Shown: positions 9,935 through 21,090 of the stretch, one piece after another
Numbering within the stretch: position 1 is the stretch's first letter
Layout of the letters: each line of letters opens with the position of its first letter
NCBI RefSeq assembly: GCF_027172205.1
Contig: NC_070607.1
Location: 20,064,069-20,128,068 of the forward strand
Reading direction: 5' to 3'
From: Podarcis raffonei
Taxonomy: Eukaryota > Chordata > Lepidosauria > Squamata > Lacertidae
DNA length: 64,000 nt
The notes under the pieces: model-generated
What the model was told of the DNA's origin: nothing
Seen by the model: only the letters and a program-made list of their open reading frames with translations
The model's database searches: none
Translations under genes and position numbers: made by a program

Positions 9935-10304
9935 TGAAATATACTCAGAGTCGCAAAGTGATTTCATGCTCTTTATTCAGCTCATAGTGGTGAGGAGGAA
10001 TGAATGAATGTCCCCTCAAAGTATCTGCTTTATATACATTATTTACACAATGGGCTGCACATGATTGGCTAATTCCGGAATTCTACTGTAAGCCAATCAG
10101 CTTGTGGATTCACTTCAATCTGGAGCATGATTGGGTGGTTCCTTCCAACCAATCATACTGCTGCATTGTTCTAGGACCAATCAGACTGCTGCATTCTGAA
10201 TCCTATTGTTCTAGGACTAATCAGACTGCTGCCTTTTGGATCCTATTGTTCTAGGACCAATCAGACTGCTGCAGTTTGGAGCCTATTCAACTCAGTACAT
10301 AACA
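9935..10304 (-). repeat. 5' LTR of the gypsy element
   Basis: This is the 370-bp partner of the LTR at 5353-5722; I saw no difference between the two. As the 5' LTR it would hold the element promoter: TATA box complement at 10028-10036 and the three 40-bp units at 10165-10284. Transcription would run leftwards, away from CAMSAP2. Confidence 0.92.
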
Positions 10305-10309
10305 GTACA

Positions 10310-11300
10310 TTTATTATTAGTTTGATTTGTTAACCTGTTCTTCACGCTGAGATCCCAGGGTGGATCACAACTATGTAAATACAAGATTTAAAACAGTTTT
10401 TAACAAATTAGAAAGGTATGTATACAGAGGTCAAACGCCAGGATAAAGAGGCACATCTTCAGCATTCAGTGAAAACTGTGTAAGTTAAGTTGTCAGATGC
10501 AAGACTATGGGGAGAGAGTGTTCCTTGACTAAGGGCAAGGAAAATGCCAAGATGGCCCCTCTACTTATCTTAATGTCCAGAGGGTCTATAGAGAAGGGGA
10601 TGGTATTTCAGATATTGGGGGCCTAAGTCATTTAGGGCTCCAAACACTAACATGAACTGGGCCTGAAAATGAACTGGCAACCCATTCAGCTGTTTTAAAG
10701 CAGAGGTTATATGAGATCTAAATGGAACCCCAGCCAGTAATCTGGCACTGCATGCTGGACTGGTTGAAGTTTCTTGTGTTTTTGTTCAAGGCCAGTCCCA
10801 CATAGAGGGCATTGCAGTAATAGTCAGTAAGTTACCAGAGCATGGAGTATAGAGGCCAAGTCACTTCTGTTTGAAAGGGGCCATAGCTGGCAAACTAGCT
10901 GGAGCTAGGGAAAAGTACTCCAATCCCAGTACTCCAGTGACATAGTTGAATCCAGGAGCACCTGCAAGCTATGGACTGCATCTTCCAGTAGAATACAACT
11001 CTGTCCAGGACTGGTCATTTCGCCAGTCCCCAGACTTGAAAACTCAGAACACATAACACATGTCTTTTTCAGGATTCGGCTTCAATTTGTTGGCTCACAT
11101 CTAGCCCCATCACTGCCTACTAAGCACTAGTCATAACACCTCAGCAGCCTCTCCTAATTCATAAGGAACAGAGAGATAGAGCTGGGTATCATCTGCATAT
11201 TGATGACACATCACTGCAAATATCCTGATGACAGCTCTCAGTGGCTTCATATAGATGTTAAATAGCATAGGGAGAATCTACACTCCTAGCTTGCTCTCCT
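10310..11300 (-). repeat. L2-type LINE fragment (reverse transcriptase to 3' end)
   Basis: The minus strand reads a worn reverse transcriptase segment with MLFNIYMKPL and then HQYADDTQLYLS (about 11165-11280), the YADD catalytic motif of L2-type LINEs. It continues to a 3' end of the form 'ccctgggatctcagcgtgaag' followed by an ATT-rich tail at 10310-10345. The frame is broken many times. The gypsy element inserted right at its tail. Confidence 0.75.
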
Positions 11301-11876
11301 TTGCCCCCAACAAATTCTGTATCATTTCCCTCTTCTTTTTAAAACATAACAGCTCAGAGGGGTGATATTTGTTTTAACACGGTATAAATTTAAAATTAAT
11401 GATTTAATAGTCAAGCAAAAAATCAACAGCAATTCATATTTAATGAGTCAAATAGTACACCTTCCAGGTGCACTTACTCAGCTGGCATAATACTGCACGA
11501 GGAAGTTGCTAATTGGGATGATAAATTGTAACCTAAGGGTAGATACTATCTGCAAAATGTACCTGTCTAGCTGGCATAGATGACAGTCTGGCTGGGACCC
11601 TGGAATACAGAGCTTTTGTGTCTTGTGTTGGATTTTGACCTGTGAGAAATGAGTATTTTTTTCACAAGAAAAATGGACAGATCACAAATAGAATGAATAT
11701 GCTTTTTGCATAGCAAAAATATTAATGGACAGAGCCCCTCTTTCCCCAGTGAGTTTTCTCTTTTTTTCTTTCTTTCTTTTTATCTCAAGAGGTTCTTTGG
11801 ATCCTAGCCAAAAAAAGTTGAATTTAATTGTTTCAAAATTAATGTACAATAGGTATGTATGTTCCTATAACGTACT
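11301..11876. other. Intergenic, nothing recognised
   Basis: AT-rich sequence without a plausible exon or repeat that I can name. Confidence 0.5.
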
Positions 11877-11885
11877 GAGTAATGG

Positions 11886-12135
11886 CATGGGCAGGCAAAC
11901 TAAGGCCCGTGGGCCGGATGCAGCCCAATCGCCTTCTCAGTCTGGCCCGTGGACGGTCCAGGAATCAGTGTGTTTTTACATGAGTAGAATGTGTGCTTTT
12001 ATTTAAAATGCATCTCTGGGTTATTTGTGGGGCATAGGAATTTGTTCATGTTTTCCCCCAAAATATAGTCTGGCCCCCCACAAGGTCTGAGGGACAGTGG
12101 ACCGGCCCTATGCTGAAGAAATTTGCTGACCCCTG
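11886..12135. mobile_element. hAT-type non-autonomous DNA transposon
   Basis: The right end reads, in reverse, CAGGGGTCAGCAAAT, a typical hAT terminus, and the left end CATGGGCAGGCAAACTA is its worn partner. GAGTAATGG occurs on both sides (11877-11885 and 12136-12144); an 8-bp duplication is the hAT hallmark, and the ninth base probably matches by chance. The interior has 'ggcccgtgggccgg' and 'gtccactgtccctcagacc' (reverse strand). It has no coding capacity. Confidence 0.8.
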
Positions 12136-12144
12136 GAGTAATGG

Positions 12145-14154
12145 CCATTGGAATAGATATATTTTTCATCTTACTTTTTTGTATATCCAAGTGCTTCATA
12201 TTTAATGGTCACAATTTAGCCCTGTTCAGATATTCTAAATTCCTCGCATGATAAGGAAAAGTGAGGACAAGTATGCAACTCTGTCCACCCCCCACCCACC
12301 TCTGCTCTGGCATTTTCCCTCCTACTTGCAGCAGGAAATCTTCAAAAATAGACCCATCATTATATTTTCCTATGCTAAAGATACAATAAAAAGGGAACAT
12401 TTAAAACTCCCTAGTTTATATTGCGGCAGCTGCTCAGATGCTGTATGCAAAGTATTGGGAATGACCAAAAATACTGCAGATGGATGAATGGATTAATAAA
12501 ATGTGAAAGTATATTGTAATAGCTAAATTTATGAAATCTGTGAGACGGAGAGGAACGACGCCAAACATTAGATTTATTTATAATTAAGTGGAAACCATAG
12601 ATACAATTTGGACTCAAATTCTTTATTTCCAACAATGCAATATTGCAATAATGAGAGAAAATGCAACAGTGATTAGTTATGACCTTTGTGAAGTTAGAAA
12701 TCTGAATATTTTTCAGTGCCCTGACATACAGTACATGTATTTTGGGGGTATAGCATCTCTTTTGCATTTGAGAAGTATTATACAGTTTGTTTTGGAAGAA
12801 TTTCAGGTAGTTTTTCAGTACCATATAACAATAACAGAAAAACTCCTTTAAAAAAACGTGTCTCGTGTTGCTCTCCTTTAGCTGTAAATTAGCCAGAGGA
12901 AACACCCTTTCTCTTATTCATACCCCGCTGCCTGAATGTATTAACATCTTCTGGGCATTGCCTGTGCCATACTTTATCTGTATTATACCTGGCTCTAGAG
13001 TAGCTATAGTAAGTCAGTCTACTAATAGTATCAAAGCTTTCTGTTAACAAATCTCAGCAAGTTTGGGTATTAGATCGTTCTGAACTATCCCCTCACCAAA
13101 GTGAGGCTTTTTTGAAGCCAGAATAAGCTGATCCTAGAAAAGCAGGTTAAGGCAAGTATCAAATGGTTTGTCAGCTAAATACACTGCAAGGGTGGAGGAT
13201 TACATTCATAATATGTTGTGTATTATGGGTTAAGCTACCCATCTCTAAGAGGGAAATAGAGATTATTTGAATCAGTCATCTTAACTCTATTTGCAGTGAT
13301 GAAAATTATATGTTTCAGCTGGAGTAAAACTTGGAAACAAGATCTTACGTGTTTTAGAAATCCATTCTTATCTTACTCAGTTTTGTACCAGTATACAGTA
13401 TAAAATGTAAAGTGTTTTAGAAGATGAGTTGATAGTCGGGTAGTGGTGTGTTAGAAATGGTTTGTCCATTTGATTATCTTGTGAAACACAGTAGCTCAGC
13501 AGCAAGCATCAGCACTAGTTCAGAAGGATGGCAACAGTCGGGAGACTCGGGTGAAAGCTGGTGGGGCAGTGACAGTATCTGCATTCTGAGGCAGCTGCCT
13601 CACTTTGCCTAATGATAGGGACAGACTTAAAAGATTAATTTTGAGAAACAAAATTAGGCAGCAGTGTATCTTGACATGGAAATGACTTGATGTTGAAATT
13701 TAGTAAGGCTAAGGCTGAAACATTCAATTTAGCAGCAGTTTTCACTTTGGTAGTTATTTAAGATCCCATAAATACTTTAAGGATTACATGGGGAAGGTTG
13801 GTAACACTGCCTGTTACAGAAAAAAGGTGTGTGGTAGTTGTGATTATTGTGTAGCTGTCAACACATTTTCTAGTACAATATGTGTTTGAGGTTTGTCCAA
13901 GGGAAATGAAATGAATGAGTGCTTTCTGTTCTCAAATAATTGGTGATTCATTCCTGATGGAATGCATTTCTATTTTTGACAATGCGCTGCATACTATTTC
14001 AAAATAATGACAGTGAATTATGGTATTTCTACATCTCTTATTTGCATTGCAAGCTGGAAAAATGTTACGAAAGGACACATTCAAGGTTTCATTCATCTCA
14101 ACCAATGAACTTAATAAATTTATGTGTTTGCTCCTATCGATATATATATTAAGG
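12145..14154. other. Intergenic, nothing recognised
   Basis: AT-rich DNA. A 164-codon open frame on the minus strand (12411-12905) has no resemblance to a known family, low-complexity AT-driven composition and no splice context, so I do not call it a gene. About 13560-13622 shares a short segment with 3597-3640. Confidence 0.5.
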
Positions 14155-14169
14155 TTCCCGTTTTAAAAA

Positions 14170-14560
14170 TATAATAAAAGAGCCCTGTTCAATAAGAGCA
14201 AAGGTCTATCCAGTCCAGTAGCCCATTTACCAAAGAAAACAACTTTGTGGGAAACCCACAAGCAAGATATGACCACAATAGTACTCAGGCAACCCATATT
14301 TACAGGCATGCTATATCTGATCCTGGATATATTATCTATCATGGCTAGTAGGGTTTAATAGCCTTATCCTCCATGAATTTGTATAGTTTAACAATGTGCT
14401 GTGTGAAGAAGTATTTCCTTTTGTCTTTTTTTAATCCCCCAACATTTAGTACCCTGGATGACCCCAGGTTTTAGTATTATGCCTCTCTTACCTGGAAAGC
14501 ATCTAAAATTCACCTCTAGCTTTAATTTTTGTTGTTTGCCCAACCAGGACCTCATGCTTT
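14170..14560 (-). repeat. CR1/L3-like LINE 3' fragment
   Basis: Read on the minus strand, it ends with 'ggactggatagacctttgct', the conserved 3' motif of this LINE group, preceded by 'ggaaatacttcttcacacag'-like and 'ggataaggctatta'-like segments typical of squamate CR1 3' regions. It is strongly diverged. Confidence 0.6.
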
Positions 14561-15032
14561 TTGCTTAAAGTATGGGAGACATGTAACAGCTAGGTTTTAT
14601 TTCTATATATATATAAAAAGAGGAGTGGCGATTGCTTCTTTATTTCAGAATCCTAGCTGCTTAATTTGGTATCTCAGCACTGAGCCCCCTTCATGAATCA
14701 CTGCCTTGCCATGGCGAAGGGGCTTGAATAACTCAGAGAAGCTGTGAGCTATGCCGTGCAGGGCCACCCAAGATGGACAGGTCATAGTGGAGAGTTTTGA
14801 CCAAACGTGATCCACCTGGAGCAGGAACCAGCAAGCCACTCCAGTATCCCTGCCAAGAAAACTCCATGGACAGCACTGAGCAGAGACTTATTCAATCTCT
14901 ATCTTGGAAGTGAGCCTGGAGGCTGACCTTACGGCTGCAACATCCAGCCTAGTATTTGCACTTTATTGTTTTATATTTGTCCTCATTTCCCGCCCCCATT
15001 TCATAGTGTAACATCTTGCCTGATGATGAGTA

Positions 15033-15268
15033 CAGTGGTACCTTGGTTTGCAACTGTTTTGGATTACAACCGTTTTGGATTACAACCATGTCAAACCTGG
15101 AAGTGCGTGTGCCTTTTTGTGGATTACAACCCTTTTAAAATTATTATTACAACCCCCCCTTTTTTGGGGGGAGGCCCCATTGGCGAAAGCACGCCTTGGG
15201 TTACAACCTGTTTTGATTTACAAGCAGACCTCCGGAACGGATTATGGTTGTAAACCAAGGTACCACTG
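15033..15268. mobile_element. Tigger-like MITE, family 2
   Basis: The terminal inverted repeats start CAGTGGTACCTTGGTTT and the flanks carry TA duplications (15031-15032 and 15269-15270). The interior repeats 'ttggattacaac', unlike family 1, which repeats 'aggttaagaac'. A second copy lies at 55390. It has no coding capacity. Confidence 0.85.
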
Positions 15269-15597
15269 TATTGGATAATTAAAACTCTTGTCACGATTTT
15301 GTGACATTTTGTTTGGTCCTAACATATTGCCCAAGTGTGGATTTTTTGAGCTGCTTTTTTATGGACAAACACCCCCTTGCTTTTTAATATAGTTTTTAAT
15401 ATTTCCAACAGAGCAGCAATTGCTGTGCCTCATGACCTGTCATCATCTGCAATAGTGATTCCTAGTTTTCTCATGAAGCAAACCGTTCAAACCCCGCCCC
15501 CAATATGTTATATAGAGATCAATAAAATATTACATGGCTCCGAGCAAAATCGTTTCTATCCAACACACAAACAGTAAAGGTTGGCCCATAAGAAAAA

Positions 15598-15695
15598 ATC
15601 CATACTACGGCAATACCTTTATTAGGCTGAACAAAAGGTCACAAAATAGTGTGCAAGCCTGGGTTATCAGGAACTCTTCATTAGGCTAGGTGATA
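15598..15695 (-). repeat. Diverged copy of the 'tctgaagaag' repeat
   Basis: In reverse it carries a worn version of the motif series seen at 20935 and 46139 (a GAAGA core, 'gcttgcacac', then a 'ctaataaagg' segment). It is old and partial. Confidence 0.35.
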
Positions 15696-16329
15696 AACGG
15701 AGCAATGGAGAGAGGGGAAACAATATTTGTTTGTTTCATGGAATAATGGATAGAAATCAGGTTGACAGTTGGATTGTATATTTTCAAAGAAGAGGCAACA
15801 ACCATTGTACGTTCCTTCTCTGTAGCAGTGTTAGGTTCAGTCTGAATCCTGCAAAGCTCCTTACACAGCTTTATTGGAAGGTCCCTTCCTTCCTCCTGCT
15901 TTCTGTCTATGACAAGATGCAGACTCCATGATCTCACCATTAGCCAACTTCCTCACCCGCATGTTGCTTTCTTTACTGGGATTTACATGAAAGTGATATG
16001 TGTATCACATATTTTGCTAGTTGATGTTACAGTGTGCCCAGATTCTGTGCAGGAATACTTTTAAATAAGTCCCACTTAATTCAATGGGGCTTAGTCCCAA
16101 GTATATTGTTGTTGTGTTTAGTTTATATACCATTTGATTGGGGGAGGGGGGGAAACCTCAAGAGTTATTTATGCCATAAAATTTCTATACTCCTTGGTTG
16201 TGGAAAAAACCTCAAAGCAGTTTAAAAGAAAGCCTATGGATTTTACGTAGAAGTTTAACTATGTTGAGGGCAGATTTACTCCCATGTAAGTACATAGAAT
16301 TGCAGGCCTACAGCAACATCCTATTGTGT

Positions 16330-16418
16330 ACAATGGTACCTTGGAACTCAAGTGTAATCTGTTCTGGAAGACCGTTCGACTTCCAAAACATTAGAGTTCC
16401 GAGGTACGGCATCTATTT
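16330..16418. mobile_element. Truncated Tigger-like element
   Basis: It begins CAATGGTACCTTGGAACTCA and contains 'ctgttctggaagaccgttcg' and, near 16395, the inverted form 'agagttccgaggtac'. It looks like a short or internally deleted relative of the Tigger-like MITEs in this window. Confidence 0.55.
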
Positions 16419-16812
16419 AAGCAGACATATATAGGATTGCACTATTAGCCTTAATTCATAGATGTTCCAATTAAGGTTGCCAATCTCTCCCCCCCCCCCG
16501 AAGGCCTTGTGTGCCTTTAACAGCTAGTACAGTATAGGGGCAAGTTTTGTGTGTTTAATATTCTATCTTGGTAGTGGACAGTGCACTTTAAAAATGAAAG
16601 GAATTCAGAAACCTGCAAGTTGTCTTACATTTCCTCACTAGAAATGTACAAAAGCCATCTACTTTTAAAAGCCTCGGGCAAACATGGCATTTGGATTTCT
16701 ATTCCAGTGGTTGACAAATTGACTTGGGGGCAGAAATGAATGACATACGTGTCTCTGGATGTAGCCACTGGAATAACTTTCCTGTATAAACTAACAGCCT
16801 GATCTTATACAT

Positions 16813-16948
16813 CAGGCATAGGCAAACTCTGCCCTATAGATGTTTTGGGACTACAACTCCCATCATCCCTAGCTAACAGGACCAGTGGTCAGGGATGATG
16901 GGAATTGTAGTCCCAAAACATCTGGAGGGCCGAGTTTGCCTATGCCTC
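16813..16948. mobile_element. hAT-like palindromic MITE
   Basis: The two halves are near-perfect inverted copies: CAGGCATAGGCAAACTC on the left and its reverse on the right. Both halves contain 'gggactacaactcccatcat' or its complement. The flanks TTATACAT (16805-16812) and CTATACAT (16949-16956) match at 7 of 8 positions, fitting an 8-bp hAT duplication. The RNA would fold into a long hairpin. Confidence 0.8.
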
Positions 16949-19347
16949 CTATACATATTAATTTAGAACATAATTTTTAAAGACTTTCTCTTTAGTGAGT
17001 GTTGTTGTTGTTGTTGTTGTTATTTACTGCCCTTCACAGGGCAGTTTACAGGATTGCAGATTTCGACTTTGCCAATTTTTGTTTCAGTTCATTTTTTAAA
17101 AATAATGCTTTGGGCCACGGCACCAGGAGAGAAGAGTTCATGGAGCCCACTACCCGCACACTAGATTATTTCTTTTTAATCCCCCTTCCCTCTTTCTATC
17201 ATATACACTCAGCTCCAGCTCCATTTTTCAGCCCTAGGTAGGGCAGGGTAAGAATGATCTTTGTTAACTGAACATGGCAAGAATGTTCTCTTAAAAGTGT
17301 ACCCTAGGACCCTTGTGATATCACAAAGGATTCTGGAATTGACTTTCTGCTAAAGCAGGGAAGCCAGCCAAGTTGGAAGCAGTGTAAGTCATTAAACACA
17401 CAGGGTGGTATTCTACTAAGTTTTAATCATAGCAGACCTACTAAAACTAATGGACCTAACTTAGTCATGCTCATTAATTTCAGTGAGTAAAAACATAGTT
17501 GAATGCCACGCATACATTGCATCCAGCAGGGCAGGAACCCCTACAGTAGTAACTACATTAGGCAGCTGCCTAACCTGTCTGTACGATCGGGCTGGAACTA
17601 TGTTTGCCTGGCACAAACTGCTGGGAATTAATCAGAAAATGTTTAATTCTATAAATGTATGGCCTAATATAGTTTTTAGTAGTCATAGCTAGAAACCGAT
17701 TTTAAAAGCAGAAGTGATTTATGAGTGTGGCAGGCTGAAGTAAAGGATTTACATTATTCTCCTTTTGATGTGGATTCCTAGAAAAAAGACTTTCTGGCTG
17801 TAACAGCAAGAAGGTGGTAGGGAGGTAAATCTTCAAAGCATAACAAACCACTGCACTCTGAATTACTTTATTGGAAAGAGAGGAACATGGATAAAGGCAC
17901 ACGATACCCAATAATTTGTGGTCTCTCGCTCATCCTATATAAAAACACTGAGGGTTGGATATGTACTTATCCTCATTTACATCACACTGTTCATATCCAG
18001 CACCCCAGTTCTTGTTATGAACAGGTCTGTCAGAAAGGGGCACTGTTGTTTTTCAGGCACCCAGCCTATTTGCAGTTATAGTGGCAATCTTAAATACCCT
18101 TGAGGAACAAATACAAGATCACTTAAAGTGGATTAGTTACTCCTTGGCGATTTTTAGCTGTGCTGTTACAGTGCAGAGTGCTCAAGGGCTGCTTAAAAGA
18201 GGATTTCCCTCACTTTTTTAGATCCATGCTTAATATAGATGAAGCGGGGATTCTAATGCATGTTAGTAATAATGAATATAAATCATGGAAGGGGGAAGTT
18301 ATTCCAAGTTCAAACAGGCCACAAAATTCACTGGAAAGCCAAGACTAATGGCAGATTTCATTTGGATGACATATACTGGTAGTCTGGAATGGGAAAGACT
18401 TTAGGTAGATATACACATGGCCTGCAGAAGTCCTATTTCAAAATTGCCGCTAGCCCATACTCTTGCAGCACCTGTCACATGAACCATGGCACCTATAGCC
18501 AACAAATTTATGTAAAGCTGTAAGTTTTTGGGTCTTCCAGTAATAGCCACAACAACAACAACAACCAAAATATGTTGAAGAGAAAAAGGCACTAGGTGTG
18601 GTCACCAGATATGTTTTTAAAATTACTTAATGTAATCCTACCTTTCAACGATTCCTTTTCTTAGGGATGTTGCAAAGACTAAAAACTAAGTGCAACAAAA
18701 TCTGCTGTATATTTTGGAAACTTGTTTGTTTGCATTTGGATACTTCTTAAGATTGAATACCAAATTCTACATGATGGTTTTTTAAATCAAAAGCAGTTTT
18801 AAAATAAATAAATCTGAGTCAAGATGACAAGCTGAACTTTTCAGTCTGCTTACATATGCCCCATTCAGTCCCTGATTAATGAGCAGAGTCAGGACCAAAC
18901 TTTTATGTTGCTTCCATCATGACAGGCACCCCATCTGACTCCCCAGTCTGCCTGTACGGCAAGGGGGCCCACAGTTTGTTTAGGCTTAGAATGATTAATC
19001 TAGGTTAAAAATGTTTCTGGTTCTCAGACAGAAAATCTTGGGACTTATTGCTGCTTTGAGAAACCATAGCCAAGGCTCCAGGTCAGTGACTTCAAATTAC
19101 ATCAGTCTAATCCTTGGTACATGGAGCATTAAGTGTTTAAACTTATAATTTATAAAACTTAAAAAAAAAAAACTAGTAACCTTCACAGGGAGGATGACTT
19201 TGTCCTCTATCTGCACATCATGGCCTTTGATATTCAATACACTTTTATAAATTTTGCATTTCTGCTACATGGTGTACTCTTGTATAAACTGGCGCTTCTC
19301 AAACAAAAATGGTTTAAAACCTAGCATGGTGATTCAGACCCACTCCC
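16949..19347. other. Intergenic, nothing recognised apart from a short GTT repeat
   Basis: A (GTT)n microsatellite lies at about 17001-17021. Segments such as 17400-17490 loosely resemble the 'aagtcccactgaactcagtg' repeats common in squamates (see also 5230-5350 and 16045-16110). No exon candidates have both splice signals and protein resemblance. Confidence 0.45.
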
Positions 19348-19361
19348 CCCCATCATACCTT

Positions 19362-19713
19362 AGGTAAAGGGACCCCTGACACTTAGGTCCAGTCGTGGCC
19401 GACTCTGGGGTTGCGGCGCTCATCTTGCTTTATTGGCCAAGGGAGCCGGCGTACAGCTTCTGGGTCATGTGGCCAGCATGACGAAGCCGCTTCTGGTGAA
19501 CCAGAGCAGCGCACAGAAACACCGTTTACCTTCCCGCCAGAGTGGTACCTATTTATCTACTTGCACTTTTTGGTGTGCTTTTGAACTTCTAGGTGGGCAG
19601 GAGCAGACACCGAGCAACGGGAGCTCACCCCGTCATGGGGATTCAAACTCCCGACCTTCTGATCAGCAGGTCCTAGGCTCTGTGGTTTAACCCACAGCGC
19701 CACTCGCGTCCCT
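19362..19713 (-). repeat. Sauria SINE
   Basis: This is a full-length copy on the minus strand with the tRNA-like head at the right. The target-site duplication CCCCATCATACCTT lies at 19348-19361 and 19714-19727. The tail is short, with one GGTAAAGG unit. Confidence 0.9.
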
Positions 19714-19727
19714 CCCCATCATACCTT

Positions 19728-20930
19728 GCTTTGTCCCAAATATGCCCCAAGTGTTGGCAGTGCTTTCATCAATTCATTTATTCCTTTACTCAGTGGTTGA
19801 ATCCTTGGGTGCCTATATGGCAACTTGCAAAGGAAAATACCTACGTACTTTTGACTAGGTTCATGAGGTTGCTATCGCTACTACACTACACCTTGACATC
19901 CCAACACAGTGGGAAACAAAGTAATTGTAGGTTACCCCATACCCACCTCACAATGATATCCCCAAATACTGTACTGGCAACTTTTCAGGTCAGGCCCAGC
20001 ATCAGTACAGTACAGAGCATCCTTGAGCACTTTTGTGGCAACTCCTGCCCTGTGCCTCTATAGTGGATGGCTAGTTCTGGGAGCTAAATTTCCCATGATG
20101 CCCTGGTGTGATGCTGTGTCAGGGACATCATGGAAATTAGAATGGCAGTTCAAAAATAACAGCACTGATTGTAGATATTCTGCACATTTTACTGAGGGCC
20201 CCCTCAAACCTGGAGTTGGCCCTTTCTCAGGTTATCATCACAGGTCTGAAAACTCTGTGAACTCCAAATTTTGTTGGCTCCACCTGGGATGCACCAGGTC
20301 TTGCTAGATTCTGTCAAGAACATGCCATATTTGGTGCTGCCTCCACCCCGAGTCACCAGACTGTGGCCTTGGCCACACTTGCTTACCTTTCACCCCACTC
20401 TTTCCAGGCAGAGGTCTGCATTTCAACACTCCATGGCTGAGTGTGGTGGTGGTTTTTTTTGCTCCAGGCTTTCCTCCCAAAACACACTCTTTAAAGCTGA
20501 ATCAGAGCAAGCATCAATTAAGATTTCCCACAGATTGATACTTGCTCTGACTGAGCTTTAAAAGAGCTGGTTTTCATGGGGAAAGTTATGGAGCAAAAAA
20601 GGGTGCTCGGACATGGAGCATAAAATCGCAGACCATGCCCGGAAGAGAGGAGAAAATGTGTTTTGACTCCACCTTCCCAAGCTGTCCCCAACCTCCTCTG
20701 GGGCTCCCAGTCTTTCTTCGTTTTCTAACCAGATATTTGTCCCCCTCCTCCTGTGCCTGCTGCAGTAAGCCTCAATTCTTGACTCTGGCCACTTCACACA
20801 AAATATTTGTCTTAACTCCATGTAGGAGGGGAAAGTCATGCCTGAAGCGACCTTCATATTTACAATAATGGAAATACTTTGATGTAAGTTTGGCCAAAAT
20901 TTTATTGCTAATTTTCTCAAAACTGAGGTA
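19728..20930. other. Intergenic, nothing recognised
   Basis: There are several short open frames on both strands, none with family resemblance or paired splice sites. Confidence 0.45.
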
Positions 20931-20934
20931 ACAT

Positions 20935-21090
20935 GATTCTTGTTGTTCTGAAGAAGTGTGCATGCACATGAAAGCTTATACCCAGAACAAACTTAGTTGG
21001 TCTCTAAAGTGCTACTGGACAATTTTTTAATTTTTTTATTTATTTCGACTGCTTCAGACCAACATGGCTACCTACCTGAATCTTATGTTC
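20935..21090 (+). repeat. Interspersed repeat with terminal inverted segment, right-hand part
   Basis: It contains 'tctgaagaagtgtgcatgca', then 'cccagaacaaacttagttgg' and 'gtgctactggac', and ends with an inverted segment 'accaacatggctacctacct'. The copy at 46139-46290 has the same core and carries the complementary segment on its left. The full element would therefore have about 45-bp inverted ends. I cannot name the class with confidence. Confidence 0.55.

Larger units (their letters stand above)
5348..10309 (-). mobile_element. Complete-looking Ty3/gypsy LTR retrotransposon (Mag-like lineage) with its target duplication
   Basis: The element spans 5353-10304 on the minus strand between two 370-bp LTRs, flanked by the 5-bp target duplication GTACA (5348-5352 and 10305-10309). 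The LTRs begin TG and end CA on the strand shown, and read identical. Inside are a primer-binding site next to the 5' LTR (about 9914-9933), one long gag-pol frame, and a purine tract next to the 3' LTR (complement at 5723-5734). Nothing in it looks broken. Identical LTRs mean a very recent insertion on the family's clock. It lies about 17 kb upstream of the CAMSAP2 start codon, in opposite orientation, at the tail of an older L2 LINE. Confidence 0.95.

Noticed and set aside
12411-12905. 164-codon frame on the minus strand
   Set aside because: AT-rich, with composition typical of chance reading and no motif or splice support.
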